Source: Salinicola lusitanus
GTDB taxonomy: Bacteria; Pseudomonadota; Gammaproteobacteria; Pseudomonadales; Halomonadaceae
Assembly: GCF_003206045.1 (NCBI RefSeq)
Contig: NZ_PZJM01000004.1
Coordinates: forward strand, 283,272 to 347,271
Direction: 5' to 3'
Length of the DNA: 64,000 nucleotides
A model generated the notes under the pieces. It did no database searches. It was given only the letters and a program-made list of their open reading frames with translations, and had not been told where the DNA came from. How positions within the stretch are numbered: position 1 is the first letter of the stretch; each line of letters opens with the position of its first letter. Shown here one piece after another: positions 37,505-46,181 of the stretch. The translations under genes and the position numbers were made by a program.

Positions 37505-39877
37505 TCAGCGCGGGCGGGTCGCCTTGAGACCAACGCGTAGCCCGCGGTAGCGTGCGATGCCCTCGTTCTGGTCGGTCTCGACGTCGACGGGAGAAAAGCT
37601 CAGGTCCCGATTGTTCAGGGCTTCCCACTGGAGCGCCGCGCCACCGGATCGCTGGTTGATATTCAGTGCCACCAGCCGGCTCCCGGCTGTCACCAGGTTG
37701 CCGTGGAGGCGGAAGGCGTGGCCGGGCGAGCGGCCCGAGCGGCGGGCGTCGCCGATCAGGATCGAGGTGTCGACGCCAGGCACGTCGATTCGACACTCGA
37801 TGATGTCGACGATGGTCACGCCCCCGTAGGCGCGCGCCTGAGCCAGCAGCGGTATCACTCCCGACGGCTGTTCGATCGTCGATTCGATGACCCCGCCTTG
37901 CCAGCGGGCGTAACTTGCCCCGTTGGGGCCGATGGCGACGAGGGTGTCGCCGTCCGACGCCGGTTTGGTGAATGTGAAGCGGTTATCCTGCAGGTACTGT
38001 TCCCGCGCGTTGCTGTGCGCGCGCAGATCCATCACGACGTTATGGTGATTGACGTTGCGGTAGGTGACGTCGACCCAGGAGTCGACCGCCACCAGGCCAA
38101 AGCCTTCCCCCTCGTAGACGAAAGATCCGGTATCCAGCACCACATCCTGTTCGAAATCCGGATCCTCGAATCCCGCCAGGCGCCTGAATAGCGTCTTCCC
38201 CAGCCCCGGCTTGAAACGCTTCGTCGCGTAGCGCTCGCGCAGCCGTGCCGCTTCGGCGGTCTGCCGCGCATGGAAGTTCTTGATCACGTTGCCGCGGGTC
38301 GCGTAGAAGATCGAGATGCCGAAATTGCCGGCATTGACCGAATGGATGCCATCGAACAGGCAGTAGGTGCAGCCTTCGAAATCGAACGCCGTATCACTCA
38401 CATCTCGGGCGCTGCAGCCGAAGATCTTGACGTTGTGGGCGTTGTTGAAATAGATCGCGCCGTTGGAGCGAGTGCAATGGACGTCGCTGATGTAGCCGTC
38501 GCGCAGGCGCCGCATCCAGCGTAGTTCGCCTCCCTTGCCGGGCCTTGCCGATCCTCCCCAGCCGGAAATGTTGCAGTAGTCCATGCGCACATGGGCGATG
38601 CTGAAGTCGCTCACGAAGTTGAGCCGCACGGCCACGGCTGCCTTGCCGTCTCCAGGGGTATAGCTGTAACGATCGGCGCCCCCGGTGAGATGGCTGATGC
38701 GAATGCCCTGGTTGAGATCGTCCGGGGTGTCGGGATCGAAACCCGCGATGACGGCGTTGTCGGTGGTGGGATCGTCCTCGTGCGCCAGCGAATAGCGGCG
38801 GTTGAGCTCCAGTTCGTGGAAGAACTTGATGCCGCCGCAGCGGACGTGATGATTGTCGTGGTAGTCGACGCCGCGCACGCAGACCAGGGTGGCCGCGGCG
38901 CTGGCGAAGTCGCTGGCCTCGAAGGTCAGCCCCCGCAGCTCGATGTCGTGGCTGAAGCCGAGGTCGACATCGCCGGCGGGGCGCCCCTCGGCCCAGGCTG
39001 CCACCACATGGGGTTCGCGCAGCCAGAACAGGCCGTCGCGAAAAGAGGCGCCGACGTAGTCGCTGACGATGCGACTGTTGGCGAGCGCGCCATCGCCGAT
39101 GATGCGCGTGCCGGAACAGAGCCGAATCCGCTGACTGCCGACGTAGAGACCGCGACCTGCGGGCAGGCTGGGCAGGTACTTGGTGCGGTAGGGCGTCTTG
39201 TCGAGGGTTTCCTGAAGCCAGGCCGATTCGTCCGTGCCGGCGCGACCATCGTCACCGAGGCCGTAATCGGCGCGGAATCCCACCTTGAGCAGATGGACGT
39301 CGTGACTGTAATGCTGATACGCCGCGCCATCATCCGCCCACAGCGTGAAATGGTGATGACCGGCGCGCTCGTCGCGCTCGGCATCGCCAGCCAGCCAGGC
39401 TCGTTGACCGGCGCGTGACGGGTCGTCCCGGGCCACGCAACGTTTCAGCTCGACATCGACCTCGTCGGCCAGGTCGTGGTGGAACCGGCGGCAGATGACT
39501 GCGCAACCGTCGGGTACGCGATGTGCGGGCCAGCGCCTGAGGGTGTCGACCGAGTCGACGACCAGCAGGCGCTGATCGAGCGCCTCGGTCAGGGACTGTT
39601 GGCCAGAGGCGGAGTGAACCTCTCCCTGATCGAAGAACTGCGTGTTCAGGCGCTGGTGGCTGTCGTCACTCCGAACCTCGATTCGATAGTGTCCGTTGGG
39701 CGCCGCGAACTGGATCTGGCCGTCGTCACCCGCGGAGAAAGGGTTGTCGAGCGGGTCGCCAGCGGCGTCGCGGAGCGTCGCCAGCGGATCGCCATCCTCG
39801 AGGGAATAGACGGTGACCCGGGCGTGGGGGATGACTCGGCCGTCGGTACCTTGGGCAAAGAAGGTCTTCAATTCCAT
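37505..39877 (-). CDS. Phage-tailspike-like right-handed beta-helix protein
   Basis: A 790-residue protein without a signal peptide. Residues 5-75 resemble the N-terminal domain of phage tail fibres and spikes (DGRVIPHARVTVYSLEDGD, DPLDNPFSAGDDGQIQF, APNGHYRIEV). Residues 200-700 look like a pectate-lyase-type parallel beta-helix, with many short repeats such as GGIKFFHELEL, GYISDVHCTRSNGAIYF and NVKIFGCSARDVSDTAF. Such proteins usually bind or cut capsular polysaccharide. It lies opposed to and just after the polysaccharide operon, with no other phage gene nearby. A depolymerase or lyase acting on the cell's own polymer is a reasonable inference. The substrate and activity are unknown. Confidence 0.75.
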   Translation of the reverse strand: MELKTFFAQGTDGRVIPHARVTVYSLEDGDPLATLRDAAGDPLDNPFSAGDDGQIQFAAPNGHYRIEVRSDDSHQRLNTQFFDQGEVHSASGQQSLTEALDQRLLVVDSVDTLRRWPAHRVPDGCAVICRRFHHDLADEVDVELKRCVARDDPSRAGQRAWLAGDAERDERAGHHHFTLWADDGAAYQHYSHDVHLLKVGFRADYGLGDDGRAGTDESAWLQETLDKTPYRTKYLPSLPAGRGLYVGSQRIRLCSGTRIIGDGALANSRIVSDYVGASFRDGLFWLREPHVVAAWAEGRPAGDVDLGFSHDIELRGLTFEASDFASAAATLVCVRGVDYHDNHHVRCGGIKFFHELELNRRYSLAHEDDPTTDNAVIAGFDPDTPDDLNQGIRISHLTGGADRYSYTPGDGKAAVAVRLNFVSDFSIAHVRMDYCNISGWGGSARPGKGGELRWMRRLRDGYISDVHCTRSNGAIYFNNAHNVKIFGCSARDVSDTAFDFEGCTYCLFDGIHSVNAGNFGISIFYATRGNVIKNFHARQTAEAARLRERYATKRFKPGLGKTLFRRLAGFEDPDFEQDVVLDTGSFVYEGEGFGLVAVDSWVDVTYRNVNHHNVVMDLRAHSNAREQYLQDNRFTFTKPASDGDTLVAIGPNGASYARWQGGVIESTIEQPSGVIPLLAQARAYGGVTIVDIIECRIDVPGVDTSILIGDARRSGRSPGHAFRLHGNLVTAGSRLVALNINQRSGGAALQWEALNNRDLSFSPVDVETDQNEGIARYRGLRVGLKATRPR

Positions 39878-40040
39878 ATCGTCGTGCACCTGAGCCTAAT
39901 CCGTTAGTCGCATTATCCGGGCTCGACGTGGACGACGCCTTAGCGAAGCGTTGTTCTTTTGTAAGAGGGATGAGGCATCGGGTAAGTCTCCGGAAAGGCG
40001 CTGGCCGACGAACCAGGAAAGGCCGGTTCGACGGGGTGGA

Positions 40041-40769
40041 TCAGAGCCCGAGCAGATGGACCAGCGGAGGCAGCAGGAACGCGGTGGTCAATCCAGAGAC
40101 CCCCATTGCCAGGCCGGAGAACGCGCCGGCAACCGCGCCCACCGAGGCAAAGCAGTAGGCCGTGCCGAAGCCGTGGGCCGCCAGCCCCATGGAATATCCC
40201 TGAATCGTGGGATCGGTAATGCGGGTCAGGCGAAAGATCCAGGGGCCGACGATGCAGCCGATGACGCCGGTGATGAGGACGAGCCCCGCGGTCAGTGACG
40301 GGATGCCTCCCAGTTTCTCGGCGATGCCCATGGCGATCGGTGAGGTGACCGATTTCGGTGCCAGCGAGAGTACCGTTTCGGTGTTGGCACCCAGGGCCAT
40401 GGCGACCCCCACGGCGGAGATCACCGCCGTGGCCACGCCGGTGATCGTGCCGATGACGATGGGCCGGAGCATTCGGCGCACCCGCTCCCGATGGTCGTAG
40501 AGCGGAATGGCCAGGGCCACGGTGGCCGGCCCCAGCAGGAAATGCAGAAACTGGGCGCCCTGGAAGTAGGTGGCGTAGTCCGTGCCGGTGAACAGCAGAA
40601 AGCCGATCAGCAGCGCGATGGTGACGATGACGGGGTGCAGCAGTGGGGTGCCGCCAGCCCAGCGGTTGATATAGGTGGCGAGAATGAAGGCCAGCAGCGT
40701 GGCGAAGAGGTGCAGCAGGGGGGAGGCGGAGAGATAGACCCATATCTGCTCGAGCCCGAGAGTGTTCAT
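40041..40769 (-). CDS. lrgB: LrgB/CidB family membrane protein
   Basis: A 242-residue protein with about seven transmembrane helices and LrgB hallmarks (LLHPVIVTIALLIG, FLLGPATVALAIPLYDHR, SVTSPIAMGIAEKLGGIPSL, AAHGFGTAYCF). LrgB works with LrgA in a holin-like or pyruvate/small-molecule transport system linked to murein hydrolase control. MNTLGLEQ was chosen as start because it overlaps the lrgA stop by four bases. Confidence 0.9.
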   Translation of the reverse strand: MNTLGLEQIWVYLSASPLLHLFATLLAFILATYINRWAGGTPLLHPVIVTIALLIGFLLFTGTDYATYFQGAQFLHFLLGPATVALAIPLYDHRERVRRMLRPIVIGTITGVATAVISAVGVAMALGANTETVLSLAPKSVTSPIAMGIAEKLGGIPSLTAGLVLITGVIGCIVGPWIFRLTRITDPTIQGYSMGLAAHGFGTAYCFASVGAVAGAFSGLAMGVSGLTTAFLLPPLVHLLGL

Positions 40770-41134
40770 GCCTCGTTCTCCTTGGCGGGTTGGCGCTGGC
40801 GGGCGGTGCGCTGGAGGATCTGGCTGGTCACGAGAATCGTCACCGAGGTCGAGGCGATCAGGGTGGCGATCAGAATCCAGATCTCCTGGCGAATCAGGCC
40901 GAAGTGCTGGATCAAGCCGACGCCGGCAGGCACGAACAGCAGCGTGAGGTACTTGAGCAGACCTTCGCCTATCACCCTCAGGCTGGCGGGGACGCTGCCG
41001 CGGATCAGCAGCCCGATCAACAGCACCAGCATGCCCAGGACCGGCCCGGGAACCGGCAGGGAGAGCGCCCGGCTGATGACTTCTCCCAGGAACTGGCAGC
41101 CGAGCAGAATGCACATACCGATGATCAACGACAT
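40766..41134 (-). CDS. lrgA: LrgA/CidA holin-like protein
   Basis: A 122-residue protein with four transmembrane helices. Family features are CQFLGEVISRALSLPVPGPV, LGMLVLLIGLLIRG and LKYLTLLFVPAGVGLIQH. It is co-transcribed with lrgB through an ATGA overlap. Confidence 0.9.
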   Translation of the reverse strand: MSLIIGMCILLGCQFLGEVISRALSLPVPGPVLGMLVLLIGLLIRGSVPASLRVIGEGLLKYLTLLFVPAGVGLIQHFGLIRQEIWILIATLIASTSVTILVTSQILQRTARQRQPAKENEA

Positions 41135-41327
41135 GATGCCACCTTGTTAGACTTTGGTCTCGATATCGGCGAATTGTACCCATGGCTGGCCATGGAGACG
41201 AGGCCTACGCTCAGCGCCTCCATCCCGCCAGGCGCGTATCACAGCCACCGCGATGGCCTTGCTGCCGCGCCTGGCTTGTGTCGAGGAGGTTTTCGCAACC
41301 GATTGAAAAAAAAGCCTTAAGAAGCGC

Positions 41328-41356
41328 TTTTCATTTGCGGGGACGCAAGGTAGTAT
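41328..41356 (+). promoter_or_regulatory. Candidate tRNA-Pro promoter
   Basis: TTTTCA and TAGTAT are separated by 17 bp, 45 bases upstream of the tRNA. A run of eight A residues upstream (41305-41312) resembles an UP element, and the discriminator is GC-rich, as expected for a stable-RNA promoter. Confidence 0.45.
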
Positions 41357-41400
41357 ACGCAGCGTTTCACGGGGACTGCCGCTGGTGGCCCTGTCGAAAT

Positions 41401-41477
41401 CGGAGCGTGGCGCAGCTTGGTAGCGCGCTGCAATGGGGTTGCAGAGGTCGCAGGTTCGAATCCTGTCGCTCCGACCA
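41401..41477 (+). tRNA. tRNA-Pro (anticodon GGG)
   Basis: A 77-nt cloverleaf: acceptor CGGAGCG/CGCTCCG, D stem GCGC/GCGC, anticodon stem CTGCA/TGCAG around loop ATGGGGT giving anticodon GGG, T arm GCAGG-TTCGAAT-CCTGT, and an encoded CCA end. It resembles E. coli proL and reads CCC and CCU codons. Confidence 0.97.
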
Positions 41478-41485
41478 GATACGAG

Positions 41486-41522
41486 AAAAAGGCCGCCGGA
41501 GACTCTCCGACGGCCTTTTTTT
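41486..41522 (+). terminator. Intrinsic terminator after tRNA-Pro
   Basis: AAAAAGGCCGCCGGAGA pairs with TCTCCGACGGCCTTTTT, giving a long stem with one mismatch and a three-base loop, and it ends in seven T residues. The A-rich left arm could also let it work leftward for the gene at 41586. Confidence 0.9.
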
Positions 41523-41585
41523 GTTGCCTCGCTTTGCAGGGGGAGCCGGCACCGCAGTGGGGCCATGATGCCGGCTTCGGTGCAC

Positions 41586-43040
41586 CTATAGCCAGACCAG
41601 CTCGATCAATCCCAGGCAGATCAGCGTGACCACCACGGTCCCGGCGACGTTCAGGAAGAAGCCGGCGCGGATCATCGATTGGATCGTCATTCGGCCCGTG
41701 GCGAACACGATGGCGTTGGGTGGGGTGGCCACCGGCATCATGAAGGCACAGCTGGCGGCGATGGCGGCGGGCACCGTAATCAGCAGGGGATCGACCCCCA
41801 GCGATATCGCCAGGGCGCCGAGCAGCGGCAGGAACGCAGCGGCCGTTGCCGTGTTCGACGTCAGTTCGGTAAGGAAAATGATCACCAGCGTGATCACCCC
41901 GATCAGAAGAAGAAGCGGCAAGTTGCCGAAGACGGTGAGTTGATTGGCAATCCAGTCAGCCAGGCCGGAGCTGCTGATCGAACTGGCCAGGGCGAGGCCC
42001 CCGCCGAACAGCAGCAGAATTCCCCATGGGAGATCCCGGGCGTCCTCCCACAGCAGTAGCGGACGATGCCGCTCACTGCCGCTCGGAATCAGGAACAACC
42101 CGACACCGGCCAGCAGTGCGACCGAAGTGTCCGAGAGCCATTCGACGCCCCAATCGTTGAGTAGCGGTCGCGTGACCCAGGCCAGCGCGGCCAGGAGAAA
42201 GACGACGCCGACGCGTTTTTCGGCCGGTTTCATCTCGCCGAGCTTGGCCAGTTCGTCGCCAATGACGTCGCCGTTGTCATCATCGAGCTTGAGTTTGAAG
42301 CCGCCCCGGGTCAGCCACCACCAGGCTACCGCCATCATCACCACGCTGACGGGAAGGCCGATCACCATCCATTGCGCGAACCCAAGCTCGATATCCTGCT
42401 CGCTGGACAGGTAGCCCGCGAGTATGGCATTTGGCGGGGTGCCGATGAGCGTCGCGATGCCGCCAATGCTGGCGGAATAGGCGATGGCCAGCAGCAGGGC
42501 CGTGGCGTATCGTTTCACGTCTTCCGATTCCGCGTCGGCGAACAGGGACACCACCGACATGCCGATGGGCAGCATCATGATGGCGGTCGCGGTATTGGAA
42601 ACCCACATGCTGATGAACCCGGTGGCCAGCATGAAGCCGGCGATCTGCTGCCTGGGTTTCTGGCCGACGACGTCAAGAATGCGCAACGCAATGCGACGGT
42701 GGAGGTTCCATCGCTGCATGGCGATCCCCAGCAGGAAGCCGCCGAGAAACAGAAAGATGGTGGGGTTGGCGTAGCTGGCGGCCGTTCCCTTGAGATCGGC
42801 GATGCCGAGCGCGGGAGCCAGCGGGATGGGGAGTAGCGAAGTCGCTGGAATCGGGATCGCCTCGGTCGCCCACCAGGTCGCCAGCAGCAGCGCCAGGCCC
42901 ACGCAGTGCCAGGCTGCGGGCTCCATACCGACGGGGGCTGGCAGCAGCTGTGTCGCGACGACCCAGAGCGGCCCGAGAACCAGGCCGACCCGGGCGGCCA
43001 TCGAAGGCGCTTCGGATGCTTGATCGGATGCTTCCGTCAT
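41586..43040 (-). CDS. DASS/SLC13-family sodium:dicarboxylate or sulfate symporter
   Basis: A 484-residue inner-membrane transporter with about eleven helices. Both sodium-site signature motifs SNT are present (SMWVSNTATAIMM and ELTSNTATAAAF), each followed by the matching proline-rich loop (IGTPPNAILAG and VATPPNAIVFA). This is the VcINDY-type architecture for succinate, malate or related anions. The start MTEASDQ has AAGGA nine bases upstream. It is the first gene left of the tRNA terminator and is divergent from cysQ. Confidence 0.92.
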   Translation of the reverse strand: MTEASDQASEAPSMAARVGLVLGPLWVVATQLLPAPVGMEPAAWHCVGLALLLATWWATEAIPIPATSLLPIPLAPALGIADLKGTAASYANPTIFLFLGGFLLGIAMQRWNLHRRIALRILDVVGQKPRQQIAGFMLATGFISMWVSNTATAIMMLPIGMSVVSLFADAESEDVKRYATALLLAIAYSASIGGIATLIGTPPNAILAGYLSSEQDIELGFAQWMVIGLPVSVVMMAVAWWWLTRGGFKLKLDDDNGDVIGDELAKLGEMKPAEKRVGVVFLLAALAWVTRPLLNDWGVEWLSDTSVALLAGVGLFLIPSGSERHRPLLLWEDARDLPWGILLLFGGGLALASSISSSGLADWIANQLTVFGNLPLLLLIGVITLVIIFLTELTSNTATAAAFLPLLGALAISLGVDPLLITVPAAIAASCAFMMPVATPPNAIVFATGRMTIQSMIRAGFFLNVAGTVVVTLICLGLIELVWL

Positions 43041-43225
43041 CGTGTGAATTCCTTGTCCATAGGCGGGGTGATCTCCATTCTACTTAAGACGTAGATGACT
43101 CCGAGCCTGCCGGGTCTTAGTCTTTGGTCTAACTCGGTGGCGGGATAGTTAATGGTGACTCGCTTTGCCAACGACGATCGACTGGCCCGATCGCCAATCG
43201 ATCTCCTTGTTAGAAGAGCTGACTG

Positions 43226-44032
43226 ATGAACGTATCGCTGCAATCCTTGATTGACCCTCTTGTCGCCCTGGTCAGGGAGGCCGGAGCCGCTATCGAAGCG
43301 GTCGGGCATGGTGCCCTCGATACGCAGCGAAAGGTGGACGACAGCCCGGTCACGGCCGCCGACCTGGCCGCTCACCAAGTGCTCGTCGAGGGGCTGCCGT
43401 CGATTGGCTCTCGCGACTGGCCCATCCTGTCCGAGGAGTCGGCCTCCATCCCATGGTCGGAGCGTCGCGGATGGTCCACCTACTGGCTGGTCGATCCATT
43501 GGACGGCACCAAGGAGTTCATTCGCGGCTCGGACCAGTACTCCGTCAATGTGGCCCTGATCGACAACAACCTTCCCGTGCTGGGGGTGATCGGAAAGCCG
43601 CGCACCGGCGAGATATGGGTCGGTGAGCCGGCTCGAGGAGCCTGGTACCAGGCGAGTGATGGCGGGGCCTGGGAGTCGCTGCAGGTCCGCTCACACAGCC
43701 CCTTGCGGCTCGTCGTCAGCCGTTTTCACCGAGGGGCGAGCACCCGGCGCCTGATCGAGTCACTGGGCAATGTCGAAGTCGAGGAACTGGGCAGTTCGCT
43801 CAAGTGCTGCCGGGTGGCGGAGGGTCTGGCCGATCTCTATCCTAGGTTCGGTCCAACCAGCGAGTGGGATACTGCCGCGGCGCAGGCCGTGCTGGAAGGC
43901 GCCGGCGGACATCTTGTCGATTGCCACTCCTGGAGAGCGCTACGCTACAATGCCGGGGATAGCCTGCTGAATCCGGCCTTCGTGGCCTGCGCCTCCTTGG
44001 ATGGCGTGTGGCGGGACGTCTGGCCGGATTGA
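43226..44032 (+). CDS. cysQ: 3'(2'),5'-bisphosphate nucleotidase CysQ
   Basis: A 268-residue Li-sensitive phosphatase that clears PAP formed in sulfate assimilation. Family motifs are DDSPVTAADLAAH, the metal site ILSEES, WLVDPLDGTKEF, and the late SEWDTAAAQAVLEGAGG. The length matches E. coli CysQ (246) with a short N-terminal extension. The gene is followed by a DUF2489 gene in the same direction. Confidence 0.94.
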   Translation: MNVSLQSLIDPLVALVREAGAAIEAVGHGALDTQRKVDDSPVTAADLAAHQVLVEGLPSIGSRDWPILSEESASIPWSERRGWSTYWLVDPLDGTKEFIRGSDQYSVNVALIDNNLPVLGVIGKPRTGEIWVGEPARGAWYQASDGGAWESLQVRSHSPLRLVVSRFHRGASTRRLIESLGNVEVEELGSSLKCCRVAEGLADLYPRFGPTSEWDTAAAQAVLEGAGGHLVDCHSWRALRYNAGDSLLNPAFVACASLDGVWRDVWPD

Positions 44033-44125
44033 CTGACAACCCTGGGGCGCCGTCACGAGAGCGTCGTGGCGCCGGTGTCTCGGAAACCTCGATGACCACA
44101 TCACCAGAAGGCGGCTTTCTCTCTC

Positions 44126-44608
44126 ATGTCCTTGTCACTTGCGGTAGGGCTTTCACTCCTGGCCATTCTCGTCATCGTTGCGCTGTCCGTTTATGCGTGG
44201 CGACTTTGGCGTGAGGTCGAGCGGCGCAAAGTGCGCCGGGAGGAGGAAGTCGCGCGCGCCAATCGGAATTGCATCGAGAGCCTGCAGGCGCTGTCGCAGG
44301 CCATGCTCGAACGCCAGGTGGACATGGTCGAGGGCGCGTTACGCTGTAAAGTGCTGCTCGATATCATCGATCACCGCCTGACCGAGCGGGATGGCTGGAG
44401 AGTGTTCCGCGAAGTGCAGGCCGAAGCGGAGCATCTGCACACCCATCAGGCCCGGCGCGAACTGTCGCCGAAAGACCGCCATCGAGAGGACAAGGAGCGC
44501 GAAGCCATTGCGGCCAGGCATGAGCACAGTCTTCACCATGCGGCGGCGGCGCTGCAGGCTTTCTGCCTCGAGTGGTCGGGGCGCGACGCTTCCCGCGCCG
44601 CGAACTGA
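44126..44608 (+). CDS. DUF2489 membrane-anchored protein
   Basis: A 160-residue protein with one N-terminal transmembrane helix (LAVGLSLLAILVIVALSVYAW) and a mostly helical, charged cytoplasmic region (CIESLQALSQAMLERQVDMV, EGALRCKVLLDIID). This is the DUF2489 pattern. No function is established for the family. It follows cysQ by 93 bp. Confidence 0.8.
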   Translation: MSLSLAVGLSLLAILVIVALSVYAWRLWREVERRKVRREEEVARANRNCIESLQALSQAMLERQVDMVEGALRCKVLLDIIDHRLTERDGWRVFREVQAEAEHLHTHQARRELSPKDRHREDKEREAIAARHEHSLHHAAAALQAFCLEWSGRDASRAAN

Positions 44609-45002
44609 GATGCGGGGCTTCGGTCAGCGAGACTTGTTATTCGGTCACGACGCGAAAGTGTAATAGGCGCACGCTGCGTCCTTGATGCGAAAGGATAGGG
44701 ATTAAAAAGCGAAGTTTTCGCTAATCCACTTTGCCAATCTTGGAAATGATGCTAAAAAAGAACAGTGTTTCCCGACACGGGTTTGCATCTCGGGCTGGAA
44801 TCGATAATGCTGTTACGGAGCTGCAAAGAAAAGGGACAATGGGAACATTGACCACTGCTCAAGTCGACGCGAATGACGGTCGCCGAGAGATTTCTTTGTC
44901 GTTGGGGAAGGAACACCTTTCTCTTGACGAATTCGGCTTCTATACTCGAAGCCGCTGGGTAACGCCCGTTACGACTAGCGCTGTGTTAAGAAGGAGTCTT
45001 AC
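44609..45002 (+). promoter_or_regulatory. Long leader region of the OmpA-type gene
   Basis: This 394-bp gap has no convincing gene. A TATACT that could be a -10 element lies at 44941-44946, 57 bases before the start codon, with only a poor -35 at 17-bp spacing. The last bases hold AAGGAG, an excellent ribosome site. Upstream AT-rich sequence (44690-44830) may hold further control. Confidence 0.45.
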
Positions 45003-45884
45003 ATGAAAAAATCAACGACTGGCCTGCTACTGGGTTCCGCTCTGGTAGTCGGTCTCTCTGGTTGTGCCAGTTCCGGTATGGAATCCACCGGTAGCTCGTC
45101 AGACCAGGCTTGGTATCAGTCCCCGTTCGTCTGCGGCATCGCCGGCGGCCTGATCGGTGGTGGCATCGGTTACGCGACCAGCAGCGATTCCGACGAAGAT
45201 ACCGGTGCTGCAGTCGGTGGCGTTGCCGGTGCAACCGCCGGTGCGCTGCTTTGCGCCGACTATTCCTCGAACGTCATGGATAGCGATGGCGACGGCGTGC
45301 CCGACGATCGCGACCAGTGCCCGAATACGCCGGCTGGCGTAGCGGTCGACGCCGTGGGTTGTCCGCTCGACACCGACGGTGACGGCGTGCCGGACTACAT
45401 GGACCAGTGCCCGGGAACTCCGGCCGGCGTTGAAGTCAACGCTCAGGGCTGCCCGCTGGATTCCGACGGTGACGGCGTGCCGGACTATCAGGACCAGTGC
45501 CCGAACACCCCGGCTGGCGCAGAAGTCAACTCGCTGGGTTGCGAGGAAGACCTCGTGCTGCGTGACGTCAACTTCGAATTCGATTCAGCCAAGTTGACCC
45601 CCAGCGCTGAAGCCATCCTGGATGGCATCTCCGAGAAGCTGATGGCCAACGACCAGCTGCGCATCCGCCTTGAAGGCTTCACCGACTCCGTCGGTCCTGC
45701 GGCCTACAACAAGGAGCTGTCACAGCGTCGTGCCGACTCCGTCAAGGCCTACCTGGTCAACAAGGGCTTCTCTGCCAGTAACATCACCACTATCGGTTAC
45801 GGTGAAGAGCAGCCGATCGCCAGCAACGATACCGCTGAAGGTCGTGCTCAGAACCGTCGCGTCGAACTGGGCGAGTGGGAATAA
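45003..45884 (+). CDS. OmpA-family lipoprotein with thrombospondin type-3 repeats
   Basis: A 293-residue outer-membrane lipoprotein. The lipobox GLSGC gives acylated Cys21. A glycine-zipper-like stretch follows (CGIAGGLIGGGIGYA, GAAVGGVAGATAGALL), then three 30-residue TSP3 repeats starting at Asp93, Asp123 and Asp153 (DGDGVPD-x2-DQCP pattern), which in other proteins bind calcium. Residues 185-293 form the OmpA peptidoglycan-binding domain (VNFEFDSAKLTPSAEAIL, LEGFTDSVG, SQRRADSVKAYL, AQNRRVEL). The codons are unusually uniform and the ribosome site is strong, suggesting high expression. It would link outer membrane and cell wall. Confidence 0.93.
   Translation: MKKSTTGLLLGSALVVGLSGCASSGMESTGSSSDQAWYQSPFVCGIAGGLIGGGIGYATSSDSDEDTGAAVGGVAGATAGALLCADYSSNVMDSDGDGVPDDRDQCPNTPAGVAVDAVGCPLDTDGDGVPDYMDQCPGTPAGVEVNAQGCPLDSDGDGVPDYQDQCPNTPAGAEVNSLGCEEDLVLRDVNFEFDSAKLTPSAEAILDGISEKLMANDQLRIRLEGFTDSVGPAAYNKELSQRRADSVKAYLVNKGFSASNITTIGYGEEQPIASNDTAEGRAQNRRVELGEWE
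45279..45548 (+). repeat. Three tandem 90-bp coding repeats
   Basis: Each unit encodes one TSP3 repeat and starts with the GATAGCGATGGCGACGGC type sequence. The second and third units are nearly identical in DNA (GACGGTGACGGCGTGCCGGA), which suggests recent duplication or gene conversion and a potential for copy-number change. Confidence 0.85.
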
Positions 45885-45915
45885 GTCTCTTCCCGACACG
45901 CTTCTGACGTGATTT

Positions 45916-45939
45916 TGAGGGCGCCTTCGGGCGCCCTCA
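45916..45939 (+). terminator. Terminator after the OmpA-type gene
   Basis: TGAGGGCGCC-TTCG-GGCGCCCTCA, a perfect 10-bp stem with a very stable UUCG loop, 31 bp past the stop codon. The T tail is short (ATGTTTG). The region from here to thrS (45940-46181) holds no other feature I can support. Confidence 0.8.
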
Positions 45940-46181
45940 ATGTTTGTAGCAACAAAATGGTTGGACCTGGGGCGCCTGGCCGTTCACGGATGGTCAAGCG
46001 GCTTCCCCGCTGCTAGTCTACTGCTCCTCGTAATTGCCGAAGGGCGATGCCAATCCACCTCCCTCGCGTATCGGTCGGCCTGCCCGTATGCAGGTCCTGT
46101 CGCATGGAGGGGGTGTTCTGTTGATCGATCGAGTTCATGTGGTCTTTGGTGTGGACCACCACTGAATGTAAGGATGTTTTG

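Noticed and set aside
37505..39877. Prophage remnant
   Set aside because: Only the tailspike-like gene looks viral. Its neighbours are a polysaccharide operon and lrgAB, with no integrase, capsid, terminase or attachment-site repeats seen.
40041..41134. lrgAB as phage lysis genes linked to the tailspike-like gene
   Set aside because: The pair is a normal chromosomal LrgA/LrgB set with ATGA coupling and no endolysin beside it.
44731..45006. 91-codon frame ahead of the OmpA-type gene
   Set aside because: It covers the likely promoter and leader and ends at the OmpA start; no domain.
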